A stretch of DNA of 64,000 nucleotides from Parvivirga hydrogeniphila (lineage in GTDB: Bacteria; Actinomycetota; Coriobacteriia; Anaerosomatales; Anaerosomataceae), in NCBI RefSeq assembly GCF_023371205.1, contig NZ_JAMCCO010000001.1:492662-556661 (forward strand), read 5' to 3'. The notes under the pieces were generated by a model. The model did no database searches and was not told the DNA's origin. It saw only the letters and a program-made list of their open reading frames with translations. Made by a program: the position numbers and the translations under genes. Of the stretch, positions 1 through 8,446 are shown piece after piece; position 1 is the stretch's first letter; the number at the start of each line of letters is the position of its first letter.

Positions 1-599
1 TGCTCACCTGCGCCCCGGGATTCTCGACCGCTGAGAAGACGACCTCGGTGTCCGGGCGGGGCGTGGGCATGGACGTCGTGAAGGGCAAGATCGAGTACCT
101 CGGCGGCACGATTGCGATCCGATCCGAGCGCGGGAAGGGGCTCGAGATCTCGCTCAGTCTGCCGCTCACCCTGGCGATCGTGCCTGCGCTGCTCGTCGGG
201 ACGTCCGAGCAGGTCTACGCGCTGCCGCTCTCGGCGGTGACAGAAGTGCTGTCGACCGACGAAGTCCGCACGACCACCGTCGACGCTGCGCCGTGCGTGG
301 TGCTGCGGGACGGCGCGGTGGTTCCGGTGTGGCGGCTCGACCAGCTGTTGTCGGAACCCACGGGGCGGAGGCGCAAGCCCCGCGAGAAGGATCACATCGT
401 GCTCGTGGAGTCCGCTGGCTTGCGCAATGCGCTCGCCGTCGAGCGTCTGGTCGCCCGCCAGGAGGTCGTCATCAAGCCGCTTTCGCCGCTCTTCAAGGGC
501 ATCAGAGGGCTGGGCGGCGCGACGGTGCTGGGAGACGGCAGCGTGGCGCTCATACTCGACCCAAGGACGCTCTTCGGACGAGGAGGTGTCCGGGCATGA
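1..599 (+). CDS. cheA: Chemotaxis histidine kinase CheA, C-terminal part
   Basis: Truncated at the left edge of the window; the reading frame is open from base 3 and about 198 residues are visible. The first residues read as the end of the HATPase domain, with the PGFSTA motif (residues 5-10) and the glycine box SGRGVGMDVVK that binds ATP. After a short GKG-containing strand comes a CheW-like (P5) domain that docks CheW and receptors. CheA autophosphorylates on His and passes phosphate to CheY/CheB. The stop codon overlaps the next start as ATGA, so it is translationally coupled to cheC. Kinase identity is certain; the Hpt, P2 and dimerisation domains lie outside the window. Confidence 0.95.
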   Translation, partial: LTCAPGFSTAEKTTSVSGRGVGMDVVKGKIEYLGGTIAIRSERGKGLEISLSLPLTLAIVPALLVGTSEQVYALPLSAVTEVLSTDEVRTTTVDAAPCVVLRDGAVVPVWRLDQLLSEPTGRRRKPREKDHIVLVESAGLRNALAVERLVARQEVVIKPLSPLFKGIRGLGGATVLGDGSVALILDPRTLFGRGGVRA

Positions 600-1207
600 G
601 GCCTGAGGCGCTCTCAGAGCTGCAGATCGACGCGATCCGCGAGATGGGAAGCATCGGTGCGGGCCACGCGGCCACCGCTCTCGCGCAGATCACCGGAAGG
701 CCTGTCGGGATCGAGGTGCCCGAGGTACGGTTGCTGCCCGTGATCGAAGTCCCGAGGGCCCTCGGTGGCCCGGAGACGCTGATCGGCGCCGTGTTCTCAC
801 GCCTTCTGGGCGAAGTCTCGGGGAGCGTGCTGTTCGCCGGGACGCGGGGCGCGCTTCTCGGTCTGGTCGACTTGCTGCACAACCGCCCGATCGGTTCGAC
901 CAAGACGTTGGGATCGGACGAGGAGAGCATCATCACGCAGACGGGATTCGTGCTGATCACCGCGTACTTGACGGCGATAGGGCGGCTCGCGGACCTGACG
1001 ATCCTCCCGTCTCGTCCGGCGTTCGCGTTCGACATGTCCGGGGCGGTGCTCGACGCGATCGCCGCCGATGTCGGGATGAAGGCCGACACGGCCATTCTCG
1101 TTCAGACCGCGTTCTCCACCGAAGAGGAGCGCGTGGACGCCGTCGTGCTGTACATGCCCGACCCAGACAGCCTGGAGGTCGTGCTCGGCAGGCTCGGCGT
1201 CGTGTGA
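596..1207 (+). CDS. cheC: CheC-like chemotaxis protein with degenerate phosphatase sites
   Basis: 203 residues, starting at the ATG that overlaps the cheA stop. CheC family proteins carry two copies of D/S-x3-E-x2-N-x22-P, whose Glu and Asn dephosphorylate CheY-P. Here the spacing of both copies is intact. Site 1 reads D12...E16...S19 with the Pro 23 residues on, so Asn is Ser. Site 2 reads S111...Q115...F118, so both Glu and Asn are lost. The fold and the context (between cheA and cheD) support CheC, but catalysis on CheY-P looks impaired. A role as CheD partner or CheY-P binder is inferred. Confidence 0.88.
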   Translation: MRPEALSELQIDAIREMGSIGAGHAATALAQITGRPVGIEVPEVRLLPVIEVPRALGGPETLIGAVFSRLLGEVSGSVLFAGTRGALLGLVDLLHNRPIGSTKTLGSDEESIITQTGFVLITAYLTAIGRLADLTILPSRPAFAFDMSGAVLDAIAADVGMKADTAILVQTAFSTEEERVDAVVLYMPDPDSLEVVLGRLGVV

Positions 1208-1734
1208 CTGGGGGTCAGGTGCTGGAGAACTCGATACCGGGAGGGACGTCGGGCAGCGATCCGACCGTCGTCGTGGTGAGCACGGGCGAGCTCGCTCTTG
1301 CCGAACATCCATCGGTGCTGCTCACTCCCGCGCTCGGCTCGTGCGTCGGCGTCGCGGTGTGGGACGCGGCGCGGCGGCGCGGCGCTCTGGCGCACGTGAT
1401 GCTGCCGTCGCCAGCGAACGCGCCGCAGGACGGCAATCCGGACCGCTTCGCATCGGTGGCGGTGCCGAAGATGATCGCCTTGCTCGGCGAGGGCCTGTCA
1501 CTGAAGCGGTTCGTGGCGAAGATCGCAGGCGGAGCGGCCATGTTCAAGGGCGACACGCAGATGGCCTCGATCGGCGACCGCAACGTCGAGGAAGTCAAAC
1601 GGCAGCTCGGGCTGTTGAAAGTGCCCGTGATTGCCGAAGATACTGGCGGAAGCCATGCGCGTACCATGGAGTTCCACCTCGACACGGGACTCGTGATCGT
1701 GCGGAGCTACCTGTACGGGATACGGGAGTTGTGA
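1204..1734 (+). CDS. cheD: Chemoreceptor glutamine deamidase CheD
   Basis: 176 residues from a GTG that overlaps the cheC stop (GTGA). CheD deamidates glutamines of methyl-accepting chemotaxis proteins and binds CheC. The catalytic triad spacing of the family is kept: T41, C47 (in LGSCV) and H64 (in AHVMLP), which is the same relative spacing as T21/C27/H44 of Thermotoga CheD. The IAGGAAMF segment is also family-typical. About 20 extra residues precede the core, so a start further downstream is possible. Likely substrate in this window is the receptor at 15591-16736 (inference). Confidence 0.93.
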   Translation: MTGGQVLENSIPGGTSGSDPTVVVVSTGELALAEHPSVLLTPALGSCVGVAVWDAARRRGALAHVMLPSPANAPQDGNPDRFASVAVPKMIALLGEGLSLKRFVAKIAGGAAMFKGDTQMASIGDRNVEEVKRQLGLLKVPVIAEDTGGSHARTMEFHLDTGLVIVRSYLYGIREL

Positions 1735-1747
1735 GGGCAGCGCAGGG

Positions 1748-3244
1748 ATGATGGTCGATGGCATAGACGCGGTCGGCTCCGGGAGCAGGCACCGTTCGGG
1801 CCCTGTGGGAGTCGTCATCGCCGGAGGTGGTCTGAGGGCGACCTCCATACTGCGGCTTCTGTCCGAAGTCGAGGACCTGCGGGTCGTCGGCGTGTACGAC
1901 TCCAGTCCGAGCGCTCCGGCCGTCCGTCTGGCGGAGGACCTCGGGATCTTCGTGACGACACAGGCCGACGACCTCGCCCAGATCGAAGGGCTCGACTTGA
2001 TCTTGGACCTCTCGGAGGACCCGGCGGTCTCGCGCAGCCTCTCGGAGCGCCATCTTCCCGGTGTGGACATCATCACGGGAGCGGGGACCGAACTCGTGTG
2101 GGACCTGCTCGTCGCCAAGAAGCGCAGCGAAGAGCAGGAGAAGATATTCGTCGAACTGCAGGTGGCGTACGACAAGATCCGCAGCCACGAGCGGCAATTG
2201 CAGGCGAGCAAAGAGGCCCTGGAGCGGGCGAACGCGGAGCTGGAGAACCGGCTCGCGGAGATCTTCTTCACACACGAGTTTTTCAAGGCGCTCACGGTCT
2301 TCTCCACGGTGGACGATGTCGCCTCGCTCGTCGTGGATGGCGCGAACGGCATCCTCGGCGCTGAGATATCGTGCGTCTACCTGTTCGACCAGGAGACGTG
2401 GACGCTCCGGCTGCTGGCAAGCCAAGGGCGTCCAGACGAATGGTTCCGTCCTGTGGTGCCTGTCTCCCAGACCATCCTCGGGGCCGCTTTCCGTGACGGC
2501 TTCACGCAGCAGGCAGACGTTCCTCAGGGGAGCGAGCTCGCTCAGTGGGTGAGCGAGCCTGACGAGATCAGGTCGCAGACCGCCGTGCCGCTGCGCTCAG
2601 GCGACTCGATCCTGGGCGTGCTCGTCGTGGCGTGGACGACGCCGCGGGAGCTTGACGTCGCGGAGCGGGATCGGCTCCAGGTCATCGCGAACCAGTCATC
2701 GCTCACGCTGCAGAACGCGTTGCTGCACGAGGAGCTGGAGCGCCTTTCTGTCACCGACCGGCTGACCGACCTGTACAACCACGGCTACCTGCTGCAGCGT
2801 CTCGAGGAAGAGCTCGGCCGTGCCGCCCGTTTCGGGCACCGCTTGTCGGTCATCATGATGGACATCGACGACTTCAAGCAGTTCAACGACACCTACGGCC
2901 ATCCGCGCGGCGACCAGGTCCTGAAGGCCGTGAGCGGTATCATCCGCGAGAATCTACGCGAGATCGACGTCGCCGCCCGCTACGGGGGCGAGGAGTTCGT
3001 TCTGGTGCTTCCCGAGACCGACGCCGAAGGCGCTGCCCGCGTGGCAGAGCGCATCCGCGAGACCATGGAGGCGCACGAGATCGAGGTCGATCACGCCGGG
3101 GCGCGCGACCGCAGGACGGTGTCGCTCGGGGTCGCGACGTACCCGCTCCACGGGCAGACCGTCGCTCGGCTCATCGACGCGGCGGACCGGGCCATGTACG
3201 AGGCGAAGCGCCGAGGCAAGAACACGGTGGTCGTGGCGCGGTGA
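1748..3244 (+). CDS. Diguanylate cyclase with N-terminal Rossmann-like and GAF domains
   Basis: 498 residues. Residues about 20-120 look like a Rossmann nucleotide-binding fold, opening with GVVIAGGG and followed by alternating strands and helices. Then comes a coiled coil (about 125-175), a GAF-type sensor domain (about 180-330) and a GGDEF domain. The active site is GGEEF at 413-417, and an inhibitory I-site RxxD (R-E-I-D) sits five residues before it, so it should make c-di-GMP and be product-inhibited. No membrane segment is seen. It follows cheD by 13 bases and is probably in the chemotaxis operon. What the Rossmann-like part binds is unknown. Confidence 0.9.
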   Translation: MMVDGIDAVGSGSRHRSGPVGVVIAGGGLRATSILRLLSEVEDLRVVGVYDSSPSAPAVRLAEDLGIFVTTQADDLAQIEGLDLILDLSEDPAVSRSLSERHLPGVDIITGAGTELVWDLLVAKKRSEEQEKIFVELQVAYDKIRSHERQLQASKEALERANAELENRLAEIFFTHEFFKALTVFSTVDDVASLVVDGANGILGAEISCVYLFDQETWTLRLLASQGRPDEWFRPVVPVSQTILGAAFRDGFTQQADVPQGSELAQWVSEPDEIRSQTAVPLRSGDSILGVLVVAWTTPRELDVAERDRLQVIANQSSLTLQNALLHEELERLSVTDRLTDLYNHGYLLQRLEEELGRAARFGHRLSVIMMDIDDFKQFNDTYGHPRGDQVLKAVSGIIRENLREIDVAARYGGEEFVLVLPETDAEGAARVAERIRETMEAHEIEVDHAGARDRRTVSLGVATYPLHGQTVARLIDAADRAMYEAKRRGKNTVVVAR

Positions 3245-3275
3245 GGGCGGTCCACACGAGATCCGGAGTCCCGAG

Positions 3276-3611
3276 GTGACGCTCGCGCGGGCGCTTGCGC
3301 GCATCCCGGGCCCAACGGCCCATGAGGACGTCGCCGAGATCATGAAGGTCTTCTCGAGCCGTGCCGCCCAGCCGGTCGGCCTTGACGATGTTGCTCGGCT
3401 TTCCGGTCTTCCGCTCGACAGAGTGCGGGTCGTGGCAGACGCGCTCGCAGACGCGCTCGTGCTAGACTTCGTCGGCGGAGAAACGTACCGGTACGATCGC
3501 GACGTCGCGGTCGAATTGGAGCTGCGCTCGCTTACCGACAGGCTGCACGCGCATCGAGAGCACCTGCAGGACAACGTGGCGCGGTTCCGCTCCCATAAGG
3601 GCACGTACTGA
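3276..3611 (+). CDS. Small helix-turn-helix-like protein, unknown function
   Basis: 111 residues from a GTG preceded by a GAG-type ribosome site. Residues about 30-75 look like a winged-helix unit: a helix, then GLDDVARLSGLP-like turn-helix, ending in a hydrophobic strand (LVLDFVGGETYRY) that would be the wing. The C-terminal third is a charged helix. I do not recognise the family. It sits 31 bases after the diguanylate cyclase and 33 before a peptidoglycan-binding protein, on the same strand, so it may be the operon's own regulator (inference). Confidence 0.65.
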   Translation: MTLARALARIPGPTAHEDVAEIMKVFSSRAAQPVGLDDVARLSGLPLDRVRVVADALADALVLDFVGGETYRYDRDVAVELELRSLTDRLHAHREHLQDNVARFRSHKGTY

Positions 3612-3644
3612 TGAGCCTGCGCATGCGCGGGCCTGGAGCGAGCG

Positions 3645-4532
3645 ATGACCATCAAGATACAGCGGGGAGCGCGCGGTCCCGCAGTCGAAGACGTGCAGAA
3701 GCGCCTCGTGAAGCTCGGGTACGATCTCGGGCCCTCCGGGGTCGACGGCGTGTTCCAAGGCGCGACGCTGCAGGCCGTGCGCGCCTTCCAGCGAGAGCAC
3801 GGCCTGGTCGAAGACGGCGTGGTGGGACCCAAGACGTGGGCCGCCCTCGTCGATGCGACTTTCGCCCTCGGCGACCGCATCCTGTACCTTCGCTATCCCT
3901 ACCTCCACGGAGCCGACGTCGCCACGCTGCAGACCGCCCTGAATGTCCTTGGGTTCCCGTGCGGCGCGGTGGACGGCATCTTCGGTCCGTCCACCGAGCG
4001 GGCGGTGCGGGAGTTCCAGTTCAACGCGGGTCTGCCCGCGGACGGCGTTGCTGGCGACGAGACGCTTCGGGCCATCAACCGGCTCCGTCACGCATGGCAC
4101 GGCCGGGACCCCGCGCTGCCGAGCGAGCTGAAGCGCTCCGAGGCGCGCGTCGGTTCGGGGATCGCCGACCGCGCCGTGCGGTTCGAATGGCGTGAGCAGT
4201 CGCTGCGGCCCGTGTGCGAGCGCGCTGCCAATCTCGTGGAAGCGATTTCGGAAGGGGCGCGGGCGACCGCATCCGGCTCCAGCCGGACGCACGATGGCGA
4301 GGACGTGGTCGTCGTCCTTGCAACGTGCGTCGACCGAGGAGAGCGTTTGCCCGCAGCGCGCCTCGACCTGGGCGATGCGCGCCAGTCGGTCTCGCGCATG
4401 GCCACAGCGCTCGCGTCCGTGCACGCGCGTCCGGCACGCATCGTGGCCCTTGTGGACGCTCCGTGCAGCGAAGAAGAGGCCCAGCGTCTCGCCGTGCTCC
4501 TGGTTGACGCGCTCGCGGCTGCGCTTGGGTGA
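3645..4532 (+). CDS. Protein with two peptidoglycan-binding (PG_binding_1) domains
   Basis: 295 residues. Two PG_binding_1 modules are clear: residues about 8-66 (VEDVQKRLVKLGYDLG ... GVVGPKTWAAL) and about 85-145 (VATLQTALNVLGF ... DGVAGDETLRAI). Each has the LGY/LGF turn, the VDG(V/I)F loop and the FQ helix of the family. The remaining 150 residues match nothing I know; they are alanine-rich and end in alternating strands and helices. No signal peptide or membrane segment is visible, which is odd for a wall-binding protein. In other proteins such modules precede amidases, but no amidase zinc motif is seen here. Confidence 0.75.
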   Translation: MTIKIQRGARGPAVEDVQKRLVKLGYDLGPSGVDGVFQGATLQAVRAFQREHGLVEDGVVGPKTWAALVDATFALGDRILYLRYPYLHGADVATLQTALNVLGFPCGAVDGIFGPSTERAVREFQFNAGLPADGVAGDETLRAINRLRHAWHGRDPALPSELKRSEARVGSGIADRAVRFEWREQSLRPVCERAANLVEAISEGARATASGSSRTHDGEDVVVVLATCVDRGERLPAARLDLGDARQSVSRMATALASVHARPARIVALVDAPCSEEEAQRLAVLLVDALAAALG

Positions 4533-4553
4533 GCGGGCGCTCGATGGTATAAT
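4525..4553 (+). promoter_or_regulatory. Promoter of the NlpC/P60 gene
   Basis: A perfect -10 box TATAAT lies at 4548-4553, 40 bases before the GTG start. The best -35 at normal spacing is TTGGGT at 4525-4530 (17-base spacer), which is weak, so the -35 call is uncertain. Confidence 0.45.
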
Positions 4554-4592
4554 CCGCGCGTTATCGCTCGCTGCCGATCACGGAGTCGTTTC

Positions 4593-5609
4593 GTGACGTT
4601 CCGCTCATACCGTAAACGGGCGCTCATCGCGCTGCTCATCGCCATCGCCACTGCAACCGGGCCCATGTCGGCAATCGCTGCGCCTGCCGACTCGAAGCGC
4701 GCTCAGGCGGAGGCGGTGCGCGCGCAGATCGCCGAACTCGACGACAAGATCGAGATGGCGTCGGAGGACTACAACGACGCGCAGATCGCGTACCAGGCGG
4801 TCACGGTCAAGCTTGCGAAGACCGAACGGCGGCTCGCAGACCTCTCCACCCGGCAGAAGTCGCTCGAGAAGCGTCTGAGCGTGCGTGCCGGCGAGATGTA
4901 CCGCAAAGGTCCGCTCGGCACGCTCGACCTGCTGTTCGGAGCGACGACTTTCGAGGAGTTCGTGACGGCGTGGGACCTTCTGAAGTCGATGAACGAGCAG
5001 GACGCCGGCGCTGTCGCAGCCATCAAGACGACGAAGGCGGAGATGGCCAAGACTCGGGCCGAGCTCAAGCGGCAGCAGGCCGAGGCCAAGAAGCACCGCG
5101 ACGTGATGCTCGCCCGGAAGCGCAGCATCGAGCAGCAGCTCGCTGAGCGCAAGCGGCGGCTCGCGGGACTCGAGGACGAGATCGAGCGCCTCGAAGCGGA
5201 GGAGCGAGAGCGGGAGCGCCGTGCGTGGACGCCGCCGCCCGACCTGGGCGATCCGGTCCGTGCGCCGCGCGGCTCTGTCGTGCAGATCGCGATGAGCAAG
5301 CTGGGGGCTCCGTATCGCTGGGGGGCAGGCGGTCCGGACGCGTTCGACTGCAGCGGGTTCACGATGTGGGTGTACGCGCAGGTCGGCGTGAGCCTTCCGC
5401 ACAGCTCTCGGGCGCAGTACGGCTGCGGGGAACGCGTGTCTCGCGCGAACCTTCGGCCAGGTGACCTGGTCTTCTTCGGCCGCAGCAGGATCCACCACGT
5501 CGGCATCTACGTCGGCGGGAACCGGTACATCCATGCGCCGCATACAGGGGACGTCGTCCGCATCTCGAGTCTCGACCGCGCGGACTACGTGGGCGCGTGC
5601 AGGCCGTGA
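4593..5609 (+). CDS. Secreted NlpC/P60 peptidoglycan hydrolase with coiled-coil
   Basis: 338 residues from GTG. A signal peptide occupies residues 1 to about 29 (basic start, hydrophobic core, AIAAP cleavage region). Residues 30-215 form a long PcsB/RipA-like coiled coil. The C-terminal NlpC/P60 domain (about 228-338) has all catalytic residues: C253 in FDCSGF, H302 before VGIY, and H314 in IHAP. Such enzymes cut D-Glu to diamino-acid peptide bonds in the wall during growth or daughter-cell separation, with the coiled coil holding the enzyme inactive until an FtsEX-type partner acts (family knowledge). Confidence 0.93.
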   Translation: MTFRSYRKRALIALLIAIATATGPMSAIAAPADSKRAQAEAVRAQIAELDDKIEMASEDYNDAQIAYQAVTVKLAKTERRLADLSTRQKSLEKRLSVRAGEMYRKGPLGTLDLLFGATTFEEFVTAWDLLKSMNEQDAGAVAAIKTTKAEMAKTRAELKRQQAEAKKHRDVMLARKRSIEQQLAERKRRLAGLEDEIERLEAEERERERRAWTPPPDLGDPVRAPRGSVVQIAMSKLGAPYRWGAGGPDAFDCSGFTMWVYAQVGVSLPHSSRAQYGCGERVSRANLRPGDLVFFGRSRIHHVGIYVGGNRYIHAPHTGDVVRISSLDRADYVGACRP

Positions 5610-5687
5610 CGTAGACCCTGCCCCGCGCTCGCCAAACGCGGTATCCTGTCGAGTGTGCTCCTGATGCCGTTCGCGTGGTGAGGAACG

Positions 5688-6791
5688 ATGGCAGAGATCG
5701 ACGCGCTGCTCAAGCTGATGGCCGACCGTGGCAGCTCCGACCTGCACCTGAAAGTCGGGAGTCCGCCGGCGATCCGCCTGAACGGGAAGCTGGTCGTGTT
5801 GCGCGAGCTGCCCGTGCTCACGCCGGAAGCGACCAAAGCGCTTGCGCTCGGCATGATGGACGATCGGCAGCGGCAGTCCTTCGAGATCCGTCGCGAGGCC
5901 GATTTCGCGTACTCGGTCCCTGGCGTGGGGCGGTTCCGCGTCAACGTGTTCTACCAGCGCGGCAGCGTCGGGATGACGCTTCGTCGCGTGACGACGGAGC
6001 GGGCCTCGATCGAGGAGCTCGGACTGCCGCCCGTGGTGCGCCGTCTCGCCGACGAGCCGCGCGGCCTCGTGCTCGTGACGGGGACCGCGGGCTCGGGCAA
6101 GACCACGACGCTTGCCGCGATGATCGACCACATCAACCACACCCGCGAGGGCCACATCATCACCATCGAAGACCCGATCGAGGTCTTGCACGAGGACGAC
6201 AAGTGCATCATCAACCAGCGGGAGATCGGCATCGACACCGAAAGCTACGCGGATGCGCTCAGGCACGTCGTCAGGCAAGACCCTGATGTCATCCTGATCG
6301 GAGAGATGCGCGACCACGAGACCGTCTCGGCGGCGCTCACGGCGGCCGAGATCGGCAACCTGGTGCTCTCCACGCTGCACACCATCGATGCGACGGAGAC
6401 CATCAACCGCATCATCGACTTCTTCCCGCCCTACCAGCAGAAGCAAATCCGCCTCATGCTCGCCTCGACGCTCAAGGGCATCATCTCGTTGCGTTTGATC
6501 CCGTCCATCAACGGCGGTCTCGTGCCTGCGGTGGAGGTGCTCGTGATGACGGGCACGATCCGCGAGTACATCATCGATCCGGACAAGACCTACCTCATCC
6601 GGGACGCGATGGAAGACGGCGAGTACTACGGTATGCAGACGTTCGACAAGAGCCTGCTTGCCCTATACCAGCAAGGGAAGATCACGCTCGACGACGCGAC
6701 GGCGATGGCGGCCAACGCGCACGACTTCAAGATCAAGGTGCGCCAGCTCGGCATCACGCCGCAGCAGGCGGCCGAGACGGGGATCTACTGA
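5688..6791 (+). CDS. pilT: Type IV pilus retraction ATPase PilT
   Basis: 367 residues, the usual PilT length. An N-terminal PAS-like region (SDLHLKVG) is followed by the RecA-like core: Walker A GTAGSGKT at 132-139, an Asp box (IITIEDPIE), Walker B (DVILIGEMRD) and a His box (LVLSTLHT). PilT hexamers depolymerise type IV pili and drive twitching and DNA uptake. The typical PilT AIRNLIRE motif near the C terminus is replaced by TGTIREYI, so a PilU-like paralogue cannot be excluded. No other pilus genes are in the window. It converges on the radical SAM gene with only 21 bases between. Confidence 0.9.
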   Translation: MAEIDALLKLMADRGSSDLHLKVGSPPAIRLNGKLVVLRELPVLTPEATKALALGMMDDRQRQSFEIRREADFAYSVPGVGRFRVNVFYQRGSVGMTLRRVTTERASIEELGLPPVVRRLADEPRGLVLVTGTAGSGKTTTLAAMIDHINHTREGHIITIEDPIEVLHEDDKCIINQREIGIDTESYADALRHVVRQDPDVILIGEMRDHETVSAALTAAEIGNLVLSTLHTIDATETINRIIDFFPPYQQKQIRLMLASTLKGIISLRLIPSINGGLVPAVEVLVMTGTIREYIIDPDKTYLIRDAMEDGEYYGMQTFDKSLLALYQQGKITLDDATAMAANAHDFKIKVRQLGITPQQAAETGIY

Positions 6792-6812
6792 CGAGCTGGC
6801 GGCTGCTGAAGG

Positions 6813-8297
6813 CTACGACCTGCTCGATGCGGACGTCTTGAGGCCGGAGACGAGCGCAGCGACCTCTGCAGGCATCTTCCCGAGGCCGCCCATGTACTGC
6901 TTCAGGTACGAGTTCTCCATCAGCAGCTTCATGGTGACGAGGAAGTAGTCGCGCTTGAAAGGCGACATGCTCGGGATGCGCTTGAGCTTGCCCATGTAGA
7001 ACCGCCGGTAGCAGTCGATGATCTCCTTCATGAGCTCGTCGGTGGTCATCGCCTTCGGCTTGACGACCGGCGCCACGAGGTTGTAGTCCTCGTAGTCGTA
7101 GCTCACGATGTACGGCTTCAGGTCCTCGTACATGTCCGCGTACGGCCACGGCGAGATCGTCAAGAAGAACCCGAGATCCGGGTCGTAGTGCTGCGCGAGG
7201 TCGAACGTCGCCCGGATCGTCTCTTTTGTGTCGTCCGGGAGCCCTAACACGAACGAGGTCTCCGAGATCATGTCGTGGCTATTGATGAGGTCGATGGCTT
7301 CCTTGCCCATGGACACCTTCGTGTTCTTCTTGAACAGGTCGAGGGAAGCCTGATCGGTGCGCTCCACCCCCACGTAGATGTGGCGGATGCCAGCGGCGCG
7401 GTACAGCGGCATGATCGCGCGGTCCCGCAACACGTCGTCGACGCGCGTCTCCATGAGCAGGTGCGAATCGACCTCCCGTTCGATGAGCAGATCGAGCAGG
7501 CGGCGCCACCTGTGCGGGTCGAGCGTCGGCGTCTCGTCGGAGAACATCACGACGCCGACGCCGAACCGGTCGCGCAGCATCTCGATCTCGGCCACGACGT
7601 TCTCAGCGGACCGAGCGCGCCACGTACGGCACCAGAACGCCTGCTGGCTGCAGAACGTGCAGGCCTGGTCGCAGCCTCGCGAGGTCGAGATGATGGCAAG
7701 CTTCGTGTCCGGCATCGGATAGAACTGGTACAGGCTCCAGTCCACCAAATCCCAGGCGGTCGGCAGGGAATCAAGGTCGGCGACGAACGGCCGGACGGGC
7801 GTCACGACGACGCCGCTTTCATCGCGGAACGCGATGCCCTTGACCTTGGCGAGGTCGTCGCCAGCGTTCAGGCACTCGACCGTCTCTGGCAGAGTGCGCT
7901 CGCCCTCCCCGCGGAAGACGATGTCGACTGCGTCCGCGTCCCGTGTGAGGATCTCCTCGTACATGAAGTGCGCGTGGACGCCGCCGACGCCGGTCACGAC
8001 CTCCGGGAGCGTCTGCTTCGCGAGCCTGAGCAGATCGGCGGCTTTCGGGTACGAGGAGGTGTACGCGGTCGTCACGACCATGTCGGGTCGGATGCGCTCG
8101 AGCTCCGAGGCGATCTCGGCCATGTCATGGTTCGCGGTCATGGCGTCGTAGATGACCGGATCGAAGCCAGCGGCCCTCAGCGCCCCGGCCAGGTACACGA
8201 ATGCCGCGTTCGGCCATGAACCCGCTGTCTCGACCACCCCGCTGTGGTACGGTGGCGTGACCAAGGCGATGCGACGTATCGTTGGACGGAAGCCCAT
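6813..8297 (-). CDS. B12-binding-type radical SAM protein
   Basis: 494 residues. The N-terminal half looks like the cobalamin-binding fold of BchE/MiaB-like enzymes (RRIALVTPPY ... GGVHAHFMYEEIL, and the FRGEGE motif), though no DxHxxG cobalt-ligating motif is seen. The radical SAM core has CxxxCxxC at C209, C213, C216 (RGCDQACTFC) for its 4Fe-4S cluster, then a GVERTD segment. The substrate is unknown. Upstream in-frame codons exist to 8402, but ATG at 8297 puts the start just before the first beta strand. It is divergent from the ECF sigma gene. Confidence 0.85.
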   Translation of the reverse strand: MGFRPTIRRIALVTPPYHSGVVETAGSWPNAAFVYLAGALRAAGFDPVIYDAMTANHDMAEIASELERIRPDMVVTTAYTSSYPKAADLLRLAKQTLPEVVTGVGGVHAHFMYEEILTRDADAVDIVFRGEGERTLPETVECLNAGDDLAKVKGIAFRDESGVVVTPVRPFVADLDSLPTAWDLVDWSLYQFYPMPDTKLAIISTSRGCDQACTFCSQQAFWCRTWRARSAENVVAEIEMLRDRFGVGVVMFSDETPTLDPHRWRRLLDLLIEREVDSHLLMETRVDDVLRDRAIMPLYRAAGIRHIYVGVERTDQASLDLFKKNTKVSMGKEAIDLINSHDMISETSFVLGLPDDTKETIRATFDLAQHYDPDLGFFLTISPWPYADMYEDLKPYIVSYDYEDYNLVAPVVKPKAMTTDELMKEIIDCYRRFYMGKLKRIPSMSPFKRDYFLVTMKLLMENSYLKQYMGGLGKMPAEVAALVSGLKTSASSRS

Positions 8298-8446
8298 GCG
8301 GTGTCCCCATTCGACGACGATGATGCGGCGACGTGCGGCCGTCACCGGAACGGATTCTACCATGCGCGAGCGTATCCTCTGCGCGCTTCGGGGCGTTTCC
8401 ACCGGTGGCGGCAGCGCGGCGGCGCTTCAGAGCCACGGTGCTGCGG

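Noticed and set aside
4504-4509. TTGACG as -35 for the TATAAT at 4548
   Set aside because: The spacer would be 38 bases; it is part of the preceding coding region.
4605-6446. 613-codon open frame on the minus strand
   Set aside because: Shadow of the NlpC/P60 and pilT genes, both of which have full catalytic motifs on the plus strand.
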